Shown: positions 28,947 to 38,422 of the stretch, one piece after another
Position numbering within the stretch: the stretch's first letter is position 1
How the letters are laid out: every line of letters starts with the position of its first letter
Assembly: GCF_000759445.1 (NCBI RefSeq)
Contig: NZ_JRMB01000001.1
Coordinates: 2,356,001-2,420,000 of the forward strand
Direction: 5' to 3'
Source: Pseudomonas lutea
Lineage (GTDB): Bacteria > Pseudomonadota > Gammaproteobacteria > Pseudomonadales > Pseudomonadaceae
Length of the DNA stretch: 64,000 nucleotides
Program-made: the position numbers and the translations under genes
The notes under the pieces: generated by a model
Databases searched by the model: none
What the model was told of the DNA's origin: nothing
What the model saw: the letters and a program-made list of their open reading frames with translations, nothing else

Positions 28947-29661
28947 GATCGACAACGTTCACAAGTCATTCGGTGAGCTCGAAGTCATCAAGGGCGTGAG
29001 CCTGCAGGTGAACAAGGGCGAAGTGGTTTCCATCATCGGCGGATCGGGCTCGGGCAAGTCGACGCTGCTGATGTGCATCAACGGGCTGGAATCAATCAAA
29101 AGCGGCAGCATTCGCGTTGATGGCACGGAGGTGCACGCCAGGGGCACGGACATCAACAAGCTGCGGCAGAAGATCGGTATCGTTTTTCAGCAGTGGAACG
29201 CTTTTCCCCATTTGACGGTGCTGGAAAACGTGATGCTGGCGCCGCGCACCGTGCTGGGCAAAAGCAAGGCCGAAGCCGAAGCGCTGGCGGTCAGGCAGCT
29301 GACCCACGTGGGGCTGGGCGACAAGCTCAAGGTGTTTCCCGGCAAGCTCTCGGGCGGGCAGCAACAGCGCATGGCGATCGCCCGGGCGCTGGCGATGTCG
29401 CCGGATTACATGCTGTTTGACGAAGCGACGTCCGCCCTCGATCCGCAATTGGTGGGCGAGGTGCTCGACACCATGCGCATGCTGGCCGAAGACGGCATGA
29501 CGATGATTCTGGTGACCCACGAAATCCGTTTCGCCCGCGACGTGTCGGACCGCGTGGCGTTTTTCCGCAACGGCCTGGTGCACGAGATCGGCACGCCGGA
29601 TCAGGTGATCGGCAATCCGCAGCGGCCGGAAACGGCAGATTTTTTGCGGTCGATCAATTGA
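28939..29661 (+). CDS. Amino-acid ABC transporter ATP-binding protein
   Basis: A 240-residue ABC ATPase of the GlnQ/HisP type. Walker A GGSGSGKST, Q-loop VFQQWNAFPHLTVL, signature LSGGQQQRMAIARAL, Walker B MLFDEATSALD and the H-loop VTHEI are all intact. It drives uptake of the imino or amino acid captured by the binding protein encoded at 24697. It ends the transporter set; a long REP array separates it from the next enzyme gene. Confidence 0.92.
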   Translation: MIEIDNVHKSFGELEVIKGVSLQVNKGEVVSIIGGSGSGKSTLLMCINGLESIKSGSIRVDGTEVHARGTDINKLRQKIGIVFQQWNAFPHLTVLENVMLAPRTVLGKSKAEAEALAVRQLTHVGLGDKLKVFPGKLSGGQQQRMAIARALAMSPDYMLFDEATSALDPQLVGEVLDTMRMLAEDGMTMILVTHEIRFARDVSDRVAFFRNGLVHEIGTPDQVIGNPQRPETADFLRSIN

Positions 29662-29689
29662 TCGATTATGCGGTGAGGTCAACCGATGT

Positions 29690-30712
29690 CGGGATGTTTG
29701 ACACAACACGCCTGTAGGAAGCCATCAATGTTGTGGAGTACGGCACAACACGTCTGTAGGAGGCCATCAATGTCGTGGTGTGTGACACAACGCACCCGTA
29801 GGAGCCGGCTTGCTGGCGAACCGGTCCGTTCAGCCACCACGGCGGTGAATGACACCACGCGTTCGCCAGCAAGCCGGCTCCTACGGATCGAGTCGAACGG
29901 GCCTGATTGGTTTAGCTCACCGGCTCAATCGAATGCAACGGATTCAGCAGCAGGTCAATCGATGTCGGGATGTTTGACACAACACACCCGTAGGAGCCGG
30001 CTTGCTGGCGAACCGGTCCGTTCAGCCACCGCGGCGGTGAATGACAACACACGTTCGCCAGCAAGCCGGCGCCTACGGATCGAGTCGAACCGGCCTGATT
30101 GGTTGAGCTCACCGGTTCAATCGAATCCAATGGATCCAACGGCTCAATCGAACTCAACTGATTCAGCAGGAGGCCAGTCAATGTTGTGGTGTTTGACACA
30201 ACACACCCGTAGGAGCCGGCTTGCTGGCGAACCGGTCCGTTCAGCCACCACGGCGATGAATGACAGCACGCGTTCGCCAGCAAGCCGGCTCCTACGGATC
30301 GAGTCGGGCCGGCCTGATTCGTTGAGCTCACCGGTTCAATCGAATCCAATGGATCCAACGGCTCAATCGAACTCAACTGATTCAGCAGGAGGCCAGTCAA
30401 TGTTGTGGTGTTTGACACAACACACCCGTAGGAGCCGGCTTGCTGGCGAACCGGTCCGTTCAGCCACCACGGCGGTGAATGACAACACGCGTTCGCCAGC
30501 AAGCCGGCTCCTACGGATCGAGTCGAACCGGCCTGATTGGTTTAGCTCACCGGCTCAATCGAATCCAATGGATTCAGCAGGAGGCCAGTCAATGTTGTGG
30601 TGTTTGACACAGCACACCCGTAGGAGCCGGCTTGCTGGCGAACCGGTCCGTTCAGCCACCACGGCGGTGAATGACAACACGCGTTCGCCAGCAAGCCGGC
30701 TCCTGCAGGTTG
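29690..30712. repeat. REP array with alternating 192/219-bp period
   Basis: This 1-kb stretch between the ABC ATPase and the epimerase-like gene consists of REP pairs. The left element GTAGGAGCCGGCTTGCTGGC starts at 29798, 29990, 30209, 30428 and 30620, giving spacings 192, 219, 219, 192. The 27-base difference is one spacer module (around GGATCCAACGGCTCAATCGA) present only in the longer units. A 356-codon open frame through the array is an artefact of the repeat. Confidence 0.92.
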
Positions 30713-30759
30713 ATCTTCTTCGTCAGTTCAACCCGTGTCCGACAGGAGGGCTTTAAGGT

Positions 30760-31797
30760 ATGCGCTCATCGAAAGTGATTCATGTGGTCAGTTGTCACGC
30801 CGAAGGCGAAGTGGGCGATGTGATTGTTGGCGGGGTTGCGCCGCCCCCCGGGGAGACGATCTGGGAGCAATCACGCTGGATCGAGCAGGACAACGTGCTG
30901 CGCAATTTCATGCTGAACGAGCCGCGCGGCGGCGTGTTTCGTCACGTCAATCTGCTGGTGCCGCCCAAGCACCCGAAGGCGCAGATGGGCTGGATCATCA
31001 TGGAGCCGGCGGACGTGCCGCCCATGTCCGGTTCCAATTCACTGTGCGTGGCGACGGTGCTGCTGGACAGCGGCATCTTGCCGATGACCGAGCCGGAAAC
31101 CCGCCTGATTCTGGAAGCGCCCGGCGGCCTGATCGAGGCGATAGCCCAATGCCGCGACGGCAAGGTGCAAAGCGTTGAGGTGCACAACCACCCCTCCTTT
31201 GCCGATCAACTGGACGTATGGATCGAGGTGCCAGGGCTGGGTTCGATTCAGGTCGACACCGCCTATGGCGGGGACAGCTTTGCCATCGTCGACTCGGTGA
31301 AGCTGGGGTTCGCCCTGACCGCTGATGAGGCGAAGGATCTGGTGGACACCGGCCTGAAAATCACCAAAGCCGCGAACGAACAATTGGGTTTCAGCCATCC
31401 GCTGAACCGGGACTGGAACCACATTTCGTTTTGTCAGATCGCGGCGCCCGTCAACCATGAAGGCGGCGTGGCGAATGCGGCCAATGCGGTGGTGATCCGC
31501 CCCGGCAAGATCGACCGCTCGCCCTGCGGCACCGGGTGTTCGGCTCGGCTCGCGGTGCTGCATGCCAAAGGCCAGCTGAACGTCGGCGACCGGTTTATCG
31601 GGCGATCAATCATAGGCTCCGAGTTCCACTGCAAGATCCAGAGCGAAACCGAGGTCGCCGGACGCAAGGCGATCATCCCTAGCCTGTCGGGCCGCGCATG
31701 GATCACCGGGACACACCAACACATGCTCGACCCCAGCGACCCATGGCCGGAAGGGTACAAATTGAGTGATACCTGGCCGGTGGGGTTGAAGCTGTGA
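30760..31797 (+). CDS. Proline racemase-family enzyme with Ser/Cys active site
   Basis: A 345-residue second member of the proline racemase superfamily. The first catalytic position is serine (S90 in [12 protein letters not shown]) while the second cysteine is kept (C256 in [13 protein letters not shown]). Cys/Cys members are racemases or 4-hydroxyproline epimerases and Cys/Thr members are trans-3-hydroxyproline dehydratases; the Ser/Cys group includes 3-hydroxyproline epimerases. Next to an AcnX dehydratase it most likely handles 3-hydroxyproline. The ATG follows a strong ACAGGAGG site just after the REP array. Confidence 0.8.
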   Translation: MRSSKVIHVVSCHAEGEVGDVIVGGVAPPPGETIWEQSRWIEQDNVLRNFMLNEPRGGVFRHVNLLVPPKHPKAQMGWIIMEPADVPPMSGSNSLCVATVLLDSGILPMTEPETRLILEAPGGLIEAIAQCRDGKVQSVEVHNHPSFADQLDVWIEVPGLGSIQVDTAYGGDSFAIVDSVKLGFALTADEAKDLVDTGLKITKAANEQLGFSHPLNRDWNHISFCQIAAPVNHEGGVANAANAVVIRPGKIDRSPCGTGCSARLAVLHAKGQLNVGDRFIGRSIIGSEFHCKIQSETEVAGRKAIIPSLSGRAWITGTHQHMLDPSDPWPEGYKLSDTWPVGLKL

Positions 31798-31834
31798 AGG
31801 CTACATCAATGTCACGGAATAAACACAACGCCCT

Positions 31835-31922
31835 GTAGGAGCGCGCTTGCCCGCGAATGCATTGTTCCGGTCAGCCTGTGCATCACAGACATACCGCCTT
31901 CGCGAGCAAGCTCACTCCTACA
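31835..31922. repeat. REP pair
   Basis: TGTAGGAGCGCGCTTGCCCG and the opposing CGAGCAAGCTCACTCCTACA, about 50 bases apart, in the gap before the DapA-family gene. Mixed REP subtypes. Confidence 0.75.
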
Positions 31923-32006
31923 GGGACTGCGCCGCTACAGGCATGGGGAACATTGTGAAGTACCAGTGAAACGCCAAATCATCGGGCGTGGTTTGCCCGA
32001 AACAGA

Positions 32007-32016
32007 ACGTATACGA
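32007..32016 (+). promoter_or_regulatory. Candidate GntR operator upstream of the DapA-family gene
   Basis: ACGTATACGA, sharing CGTATACGAAAT and a following ACC with the site at 24643, lies 28 bases before the ATG of the deaminase gene. This suggests the gene has its own promoter under the GntR regulator. Confidence 0.55.
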
Positions 32017-32044
32017 AATACCTTTAGCCCAACAGGAGTCAATC

Positions 32045-32962
32045 ATGAGCCAGTCCGTATCCTGGAGCGGGGTCTTCCCTGCCGTTACTACCCAATTCAA
32101 CGATGATTTTTCGCTCAACCTGGAGGCAACCCACAAGGTCATTTCCAACCTGGTGCGCGACGGCGTTTCAGGGCTGGTGATTTGCGGCACGGTTGGTGAA
32201 AACACTTCGCTGAGCGTGGCCGAAAAAATCAGTTTGGTGGAAGCGGCCAAAGACGCGTCAGGTGGTCGAGTGCCGGTGATTTCGGGCATCGCCGAGTTCA
32301 CCAGCGCCAACGCCTGCTCCGTGGCCAAGGACGTGCAGAAAGCCGGAGCCGACGGAATCATGCTGATGCCGGCACTGGTCTATTCAGCCAAGCCGTTCGA
32401 GACTGCCACGCACTTTCGCACCGTGGCCGCCGCCACCGACCTGCCGATGATGGTCTACAACAACCCGCCGATTTACAAAAACGACGTGACGCCGGACATT
32501 CTCATCTCCCTGGCGGACTGCGACACCATCGTCTGTTTCAAGGACTCGTCGGGCAACACCAACCGGTTCATCGATGTGCGCAATGAAGTCAGTGACCGTT
32601 TCGTGCTGTTCGCGGGGCTGGACGACGTGTTGGTGGAGAGCGTGGCGGTCGGCGCGGTGGGCTGGGTGTCAGGGATGTCCAACGCCTTTCCGAAAGAGGG
32701 CGAGACGCTGTTCCGTCTGGCCAAGGCCGGCCGCTTCGCCGAGGCGATGGCGCTGTATGAGTGGTTCATGCCGCTGCTGCACCTGGACGCGCGTCCGGAC
32801 CTGGTGCAGTGCATCAAGCTGTGCGAAGCGATCATGGAGCGCGGCAGCGCCCTCACCCGCCCACCTCGCCTCCCGCTGCCGGACAGTGATCGGGAATACG
32901 TAGAAAAGTTGATGAAGACGGCGTTGGCGAACAAGCCGGTCTTGCCGGAGGTGGGTTTGTGA
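32045..32962 (+). CDS. DapA-family pyrroline-4-hydroxy-2-carboxylate deaminase (LhpC-like)
   Basis: A 305-residue TIM-barrel protein of the dihydrodipicolinate synthase/NAL family. Seen: WSGVFPAVTTQFNDDFSLNL, the GTVGENTSLS loop, tyrosine in MVYNNPPIYKNDV and the Schiff-base lysine in TIVCFKDSSGNTNR. In hydroxyproline pathways such an enzyme deaminates pyrroline-4-hydroxy-2-carboxylate to 2-oxoglutarate semialdehyde. A semialdehyde dehydrogenase gene is not in the window. The ATG at 32045 follows AACAGGAGTC. Confidence 0.85.
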   Translation: MSQSVSWSGVFPAVTTQFNDDFSLNLEATHKVISNLVRDGVSGLVICGTVGENTSLSVAEKISLVEAAKDASGGRVPVISGIAEFTSANACSVAKDVQKAGADGIMLMPALVYSAKPFETATHFRTVAAATDLPMMVYNNPPIYKNDVTPDILISLADCDTIVCFKDSSGNTNRFIDVRNEVSDRFVLFAGLDDVLVESVAVGAVGWVSGMSNAFPKEGETLFRLAKAGRFAEAMALYEWFMPLLHLDARPDLVQCIKLCEAIMERGSALTRPPRLPLPDSDREYVEKLMKTALANKPVLPEVGL

Positions 32963-33029
32963 TGCACGCGGTTTCCGGGTGAGCGAGTCTGCGTGTTCCG
33001 ATGCAGATCGAGGGTGATTGAACCGGCCT

Positions 33030-33135
33030 CTTCCCGGCTGAAGCCGGTCCCACTGTCCAGGCGTTCAGTGGGATCTGCTAACCGATTCCATTGATCGACG
33101 CACACTCAGTGGGACCGGCTTTAGCCGGGAAGGCG
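33030..33135. repeat. REP pair
   Basis: TTCCCGGCTGAAGCCGGTCC near 33033 and GTGGGACCGGCTTTAGCCGG near 33111 face each other. Same family as the 18.8-19.5 kb array. It separates the hydroxyproline region from ttcA. Confidence 0.78.
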
Positions 33136-33163
33136 GTTGCACGGGTTCAGCCTGCATCACGCC

Positions 33164-33988
33164 TTACACATTCACCACATTCATAAACCGAGACGCGGCG
33201 GTTTCGTCGATGCGCAGGCGGTTGAAGTCGAACAGGTTGCGGTCGGCCAGTTGCGAGGGATGCACGTTCTGCAGGCTGCGGAAGATCATGTCAGACCGGC
33301 CCGGGGTTTTGCGGTCCCATTCCTGGAGCATGTCCTTGACCACCTGACGCTGAAGGTTCTCCTGCGAACCGCACAGGTTGCACGGGATGATCGGGAACTG
33401 CTTGAGGTCCGAATACGCCTGAATGTCTTTTTCGGCGCAGTACGCCAGCGGCCGAATCACCACGTTGCGGCCATCGTCGGCGCGCAGCTTGGGGGGCATG
33501 GCCTTAAGGCTGCCCTGGAAAAACATGTTCAGGAAGAAGGTCTCGACGATGTCGTCACGGTGGTGACCCAGGGCCATTTTGGTCGCGCCGATCTCATCGG
33601 CAAAGGTATACAGCGTGCCGCGACGCAGGCGAGAGCACAGTGAGCACGTGGTCTTGCCTTCGGGAATCAACTCCTTGACCACCGAGTACGTGTCTTTCTC
33701 GACGATGTGGTACTCAACGCCCAACTGCTCCAGATAAGCCGGCAGTACGTGCTCGGGGAAACCCGGCTGCTTCTGGTCCATGTTCACCGCGACAATGTCG
33801 AACTTGATCGGCGCTACCTTCTGCATGTGCAGCAGCACATCAAGCAGGGTGTAGCTGTCCTTGCCGCCGGACAGGCAGACCATCACCTTGTCGCCCTCTT
33901 CAATCATGGTGTAATCGGCCACCGCTTCGCCCGCGAGCCGGCGCAGGCGCTTCTGCAGTTTGTTCTGGTTGACTGAAAGGGTGCCCAT
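33164..33988 (-). CDS. ttcA: tRNA 2-thiocytidine biosynthesis protein TtcA
   Basis: A 274-residue enzyme that thiolates cytidine 32 of certain tRNAs. The ATP-pyrophosphatase loop is [11 protein letters not shown], and the iron-sulfur cysteine pairs are [12 protein letters not shown] and [29 protein letters not shown] is a further family signature. The start at 33988 ([17 protein letters not shown]) fits the family length; the open frame upstream is not coding. Confidence 0.94.
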   Translation of the reverse strand: MGTLSVNQNKLQKRLRRLAGEAVADYTMIEEGDKVMVCLSGGKDSYTLLDVLLHMQKVAPIKFDIVAVNMDQKQPGFPEHVLPAYLEQLGVEYHIVEKDTYSVVKELIPEGKTTCSLCSRLRRGTLYTFADEIGATKMALGHHRDDIVETFFLNMFFQGSLKAMPPKLRADDGRNVVIRPLAYCAEKDIQAYSDLKQFPIIPCNLCGSQENLQRQVVKDMLQEWDRKTPGRSDMIFRSLQNVHPSQLADRNLFDFNRLRIDETAASRFMNVVNV

Positions 33989-34312
33989 GGCGCTGTTTTC
34001 CGCTTGCTGTGAGGTGAAGAGACGATAAGAAAGGGTCGGCATTTTACGCATAAACCCCGAATCGGGTAATGGCTGTTGGTCCAGCCGGCGTGCCCTTGAT
34101 ATGCCTTCTGCCAAGCCCTGTTGATCGCCAATCGCGATTAGCAGCCGGTATAAACGGCGCAATCACTCTAAGCAACAGGGTTTGCCCCCTGCCGTGGTTT
34201 CTATACTGCTTTAAAGGGCCATCATCCTTCGCGCGAGATGACCTCTTACCGACGGCAGTTGATCGGGCAGACGCTCCACACGGAGCGGCGCCACATCACG
34301 GGAGTTTCGACC
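33989..34312. other. Divergent intergenic region between ttcA and the Yip1 gene
   Basis: About 320 bases with no gene. It must hold the promoters for ttcA and for the Yip1-family gene; a TATACT hexamer at 34202 is a possible -10 for the latter, but no convincing -35 is at the right distance. Confidence 0.4.
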
Positions 34313-34915
34313 ATGATTCATCACGTTCTGGGCCTCTTCACCCACCCCGACCAGGAATGGCAGGAGATACGTGGCGAGGGTGAGGAAAGCATCGGCCACC
34401 TGTATCTCACCCACACGTTGATCCTGGCGGCTATCCCGGCAGTGTCTGCGTACATTGGCACCACGCAGGTCGGCTGGGTCATAGGCGACCGGGCTCCGGT
34501 GGTGGTCACCGCAGAAAGCGCCGGGTGGATGGCGTTGATGTCGTACATCGCCATGCTGGTCGGGGTCGGCGTCATGGGCGGGTTCGTGCACTGGATGGCG
34601 CGCACCTATGATGCGTTTCCCAGCCTGGCGCGCTGCGTTGCCTTTGCGACCTACACGGCAACGCCGCTGTTCATCGGCGGGCTGGCCGCGCTGTATCCGC
34701 ACATGTGGCTGGGGATGATGGTCGGGCTTGCGGCGGTTTCCTACACCATGTACCTGCTGTACGTGGGCCTGCCCGTTTACATGGGCGTGCATCCGGAAGA
34801 AGGCTTTATGTTTTCAAGCTCGGTGCTGGCGGTGGGACTGGTCGTGCTGATGGCGATCCTGGCCTTTACCGTGGTCTTGTGGGGTGTGGGGATGGGGCCT
34901 GAATACGTGAATTAG
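34313..34915 (+). CDS. Yip1-domain inner-membrane protein
   Basis: A 200-residue protein with five membrane segments and the short N-terminal motif FTHPDQEWQEIRGEGE seen in bacterial Yip1 proteins. Later segments (HWMARTYDAFPSLARCVAFA, ATYTATPLFIGGLAALYP) also match. It is divergent from ttcA. The start at 34313 has a GGGAG site; the open frame begins earlier but lacks coding character. Molecular role unknown. Confidence 0.83.
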   Translation: MIHHVLGLFTHPDQEWQEIRGEGEESIGHLYLTHTLILAAIPAVSAYIGTTQVGWVIGDRAPVVVTAESAGWMALMSYIAMLVGVGVMGGFVHWMARTYDAFPSLARCVAFATYTATPLFIGGLAALYPHMWLGMMVGLAAVSYTMYLLYVGLPVYMGVHPEEGFMFSSSVLAVGLVVLMAILAFTVVLWGVGMGPEYVN

Positions 34916-35019
34916 CGGGTGGCTCGCGGGTGGCGACTTTCAGCACACCATTCGGCGCGCGGGTTTTCGGAAATGCCCGGCCTTGCGGCATACTTGCGGT
35001 CTCTGGAGACCGATGAAGC

Positions 35020-35514
35020 ATGCTCGAAACACTCAATACCCGCGTCGAATCCTGCTATCAACAAGCCGAAGACTTTTTCAAACGCCCTTTCAAACGCCCG
35101 GTCGTGAGCGTCAAGTTGCGCGGCCAAAAAGCTGGCGTGGCGCACTTGCACGAGAACATGCTGCGCTTCAATCCGCAGCTGTTCCTGGAGAACAGCGAGG
35201 ATTTCCTGCGTCAGACCGTCCCGCATGAAGTCGCGCACCTGGTCGCGCATCAACTGTTCGGCGACACCATCCAGCCCCACGGCGAGGAATGGCAGCTGAT
35301 CATGCGCGGCGTTTACGAGCTGCCGCCGAACCGCTGCCATACCTATGAAATCCAGCGCCGCAGCGTGACGCGTTACATCTACCGCTGCCCATGCCCGGAC
35401 AGCGATTTCCCTTTCACCCCCCAGCGCCACAAACTCGTGCGCAAAGGTCGGCGCTATCTGTGCAAACGCTGCCGCGGACTCCTGGTGTTCAGCGGCGAAA
35501 CGCGGGTGGAGTGA
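35020..35514 (+). CDS. sprT: SprT-family zinc metalloprotein
   Basis: A 164-residue SprT-like protein. The metallopeptidase motif is PHEVAHLVAHQLFG with the third ligand region GDTIQPHGEEW; a C-terminal zinc ribbon reads YRCPCPDSDFPF and YLCKRCRGLL. Bacterial SprT proteins resemble the protease part of Spartan. Length is normal. The long REP array begins right behind the stop. Confidence 0.92.
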   Translation: MLETLNTRVESCYQQAEDFFKRPFKRPVVSVKLRGQKAGVAHLHENMLRFNPQLFLENSEDFLRQTVPHEVAHLVAHQLFGDTIQPHGEEWQLIMRGVYELPPNRCHTYEIQRRSVTRYIYRCPCPDSDFPFTPQRHKLVRKGRRYLCKRCRGLLVFSGETRVE

Positions 35515-35544
35515 CGGCAAGTCCCCGGTTCAGCGAAGGTCTAC

Positions 35545-36650
35545 TTGCAGGAATGCGCTTGCCTGCGAAGGCGGTGTGTCTGTGCCATGGATTTGGGCAG
35601 AGATACCGGGTTCGCCAGCAAGCCGGCTCCTACAGGTTTGGCGTCTGGCTTGGGAAATGTCGGCGGATACAGATTTAGGTCTGACTTGGAAATGTCGGCT
35701 GACGCAGATTTGGGGTTCACCCGGAAATGTCGGCTGACACCGAACCGGTGTAGGAGCGCGCTTGCCCGCGAAGGCGGTGTGTCTGTGCCGTGGGTTTGGA
35801 CTGAGACACCGGGTTCGCCAGCAAGCCGGCTCCTACAGGTTTGGCGTCTGGCTTGGGAAATGTCGGCGGATACAGATTTAGGTCTGACTTGGAAATGTCG
35901 GCTGACGCAAATTTGGGATTCACCCGGAAATGTCGGCTGACACCGAACCGGTGTAGGAGCGCGCTTGCCCGCGAAGGCGGTGTGTCTGGGCCTTGGATTT
36001 GGGCTGAGATACCGCGTTCGCCAGCAAGCCGGCTCCTACAGGTTTGGCGTCTGGCTTGGGAAATGTCGGCGGATACAGATTTAGGTCTGACTTGGAAATG
36101 TCGGCTGACGCAGATTTGGGGTTCACCCGGAAATGTCGGCTGACACCGAACCGGTGTAGGAGCGCGCTTGCCCGCGAAGGCGGTGTGTCTGTGACATGGA
36201 TCTGGGCTGAGACACCGGGTTCGCCAGCAAGCCGGCTCCTACAGGTTTGGCGTCTGGCTTGGGAAATGTCGGCGGATACAGATTTAGGTCTGACTTGGAA
36301 ATGTCGGCGGAGGCAGATTTGGGGGTTACCCGGAAATATCGGCTGACACCGAACCGGTGTAGGAGCGCGCTTGCCCGCGAAGGCGGTGTGTCTGGGCCTT
36401 GGATTTGGGCTGAGATACCGCGTTCGCCAGCAAGCCGGCTCCTACAGGTTTGGCGTCTGGCTTGGGAAATGTCGGCGGATACAGATTTAGGTCTGACTTG
36501 GAAATGTCGGCTGACGCACATTTGGGATTCACCCGGAAATGTCGGCTGACACCGAACCGGTGTAGGAGCGCGCTTGCCCGCGAACGCGGTGGGTCTGTGC
36601 TGGGGATTTGGGCTGGTAGACCGCGTTCGGGGGCAAGCGCGCTCCTGCAA
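35545..36650. repeat. REP array with exact 203-bp period
   Basis: Five tandem units, with GTAGGAGCGCGCTTGCCCGC starting at 35750, 35953, 36156, 36359 and 36562, exactly 203 bases apart. Each unit pairs that element with the inverse of the other subtype (CCAGCAAGCCGGCTCCTACA) and carries three internal copies of GGAAATGTCGGC. A partial unit comes first. Because 203 is not a multiple of three, each unit shifts frame, producing a ladder of spurious 68- to 100-codon frames on both strands. No gene is present. Confidence 0.95.
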
Positions 36651-36723
36651 ACTGATCTCCTTATGTCGATGAATCTCGGTGCATTGCGATATTCGTTAGC
36701 TTCCAGCCTTTAAAAAACACATA

Positions 36724-36752
36724 AAAAAAGCCTGTCCGAAGACAGGCTTTTT
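36724..36752 (-). terminator. Bidirectional terminator downstream of dctA
   Basis: AAAAAAGCCTGTC, loop CGAA, GACAGGCTTTTTTC: a perfect stem with A-run and T-run on either side, 26 bases after the dctA stop. It can end transcription from both directions and separates dctA from the REP array. Confidence 0.88.
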
Positions 36753-36777
36753 CAGCAACCGTTACCGCCTTTGCGGA

Positions 36778-38115
36778 TTACGAACGCACAACCGGGGTCG
36801 GTGCAGTTTCGGCAACGCCCAGGTCGTCGGTTGGCGCGGTGTTGTCGATGGCGCGGCCACCGGATGCCAGCTCGGCCTGCATATGTGGAACGTCCAGCTC
36901 GCCGACCCACTTGGCGACAACCAGCGTTGCCACGGCATTACCGCACAGGTTGGTCAGGGCACGGGCTTCGGACATGAAGCGGTCGATGCCCAGGATCAGC
37001 GCCAGACCGGCCACCGGCAGATGGCCCACAGCAGAGAGCGTGGCGGCCAGTACGATGAAACCGGAACCGGTGACGCCAGCAGCACCCTTGGACGACAGCA
37101 ACAGCACCAGCAACAGGGTGATCTGATGGGTGATGTCCATGTGGGTGTTGGTCGCCTGCGCGATGAACACGGCGGCCATGGTCAAGTAGATCGAGGTACC
37201 GTCCAGGTTGAACGAGTAGCCGGTCGGAATCACCAGGCCAACAACGGATTTCTTGGCGCCCAGACGCTCCATCTTGATCAGCATGCGTGGCAGCGCCGAC
37301 TCCGAGGACGAGGTACCCAAAACGATCAACAGCTCTTCGCGGATGTACTTGATCAGCTTGAGGATGCTGAAGCCGTGAGCTTTCGCGATGGAGCCCAGCA
37401 CCACCAGCACGAACAGCAGGCAGGTGATGTAGAAGCACAGCATCAGCTGACCCAACTGCACCAGCGAGCTGACGCCATAGGCGCCGATGGTGAATGCCAT
37501 GGCACCCAGTGCACCGATCGGGGCGAGCTTCATGATCATGTTGATGATGTTGAACATGACGTGAGCGAAGCGATCGATGAAGTCCAGGATCGGCTTGCCG
37601 TAAGCACCCAGGCGATGCAGGGCGAAACCGAAGATCACCGAGAACATCAGCACTTGCAGAATATCGCCGTTGGCGAACGCGCCGACGATGGTGTTCGGAA
37701 TGACGTTGAGGATAAAGCCGACGATGCTCTGATCCTTACCGGCGGTCACGTAGGCAGCGACTTTGGAGGCATCAAGGGTGGAAACGTCGATGTTCATGCC
37801 GGCGCCCGGCTGCACGACGTTGACCACGATCAGGCCGATGATCAGCGAGATGGTCGAGACGATTTCGAAGTAAAGCAGCGCGTAGCCGCCGGTCTTGCCC
37901 ACGGATTTCATGCTCTGCATGCCAGCGATGCCGCTGACGACGGTGCAGAAGATGATCGGTGCAATGACCATTTTGATCAGTTTGATGAACCCGTCGCCCA
38001 GAGGTTTGAGCGTGACGGCAGTTTCGGGGTACCAGTGACCGAGGGCGATACCGACGATGATCGCGACGATCACCTGGGCATACAGGGATTTATAGATGGG
38101 CTGACGAGTCGTCAT
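36778..38115 (-). CDS. dctA: C4-dicarboxylate/H+ symporter DctA
   Basis: A 445-residue DAACS-family carrier for succinate, fumarate and malate. Typical parts are [20 protein letters not shown], the serine-rich reentrant loop [39 protein letters not shown] and [20 protein letters not shown]. The start at 38115 ([15 protein letters not shown]) follows TTGAGGAAACTG. A monocistronic gene with a strong terminator. In Pseudomonas it is usually under sigma-54 and DctBD control; no DctBD genes are here. The 38116-38422 gap shows no gene. Confidence 0.93.
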   Translation of the reverse strand: MTTRQPIYKSLYAQVIVAIIVGIALGHWYPETAVTLKPLGDGFIKLIKMVIAPIIFCTVVSGIAGMQSMKSVGKTGGYALLYFEIVSTISLIIGLIVVNVVQPGAGMNIDVSTLDASKVAAYVTAGKDQSIVGFILNVIPNTIVGAFANGDILQVLMFSVIFGFALHRLGAYGKPILDFIDRFAHVMFNIINMIMKLAPIGALGAMAFTIGAYGVSSLVQLGQLMLCFYITCLLFVLVVLGSIAKAHGFSILKLIKYIREELLIVLGTSSSESALPRMLIKMERLGAKKSVVGLVIPTGYSFNLDGTSIYLTMAAVFIAQATNTHMDITHQITLLLVLLLSSKGAAGVTGSGFIVLAATLSAVGHLPVAGLALILGIDRFMSEARALTNLCGNAVATLVVAKWVGELDVPHMQAELASGGRAIDNTAPTDDLGVAETAPTPVVRS

Positions 38116-38422
38116 TGCAGTTTCCTCAAGAGCATCGGTCTGCAGCATTCCGGTTGCAGAGACGCCTAAAGTGCGAACCCTCCTGCTCGGAGGGATTTGT
38201 TTTTGTCGAGCTGCGCGCGGCAGACCTCTGCACAGTGCATCGCAAGCACCGTGCCAGTATCGAGTAAACCGCTGAAAGGCCCGGATCCTGTGAACCGGGC
38301 GGTCAACAGGGCCCTATGCGGGCGGAGTGAGGGTGGCGGTTTTCCGCCGTTTGACGTGAATTCGCTCGCCACACTGGCGGGTATCCGCCTTGACCAGGGA
38401 CGCGCAGCGAGTGGAACCGGCG

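Noticed and set aside
29686..30756. 356-codon open frame through the REP array
   Set aside because: It only translates repeated REP units; codon composition follows the repeat and the frame ends at the next gene.
35545..36713. Ladder of 68- to 175-codon frames on both strands
   Set aside because: They arise from the 203-bp tandem repeat and shift frame each unit.
36883..38169. 428-codon plus-strand open frame opposite dctA
   Set aside because: Shadow of dctA; low-complexity, no membrane or domain signature.
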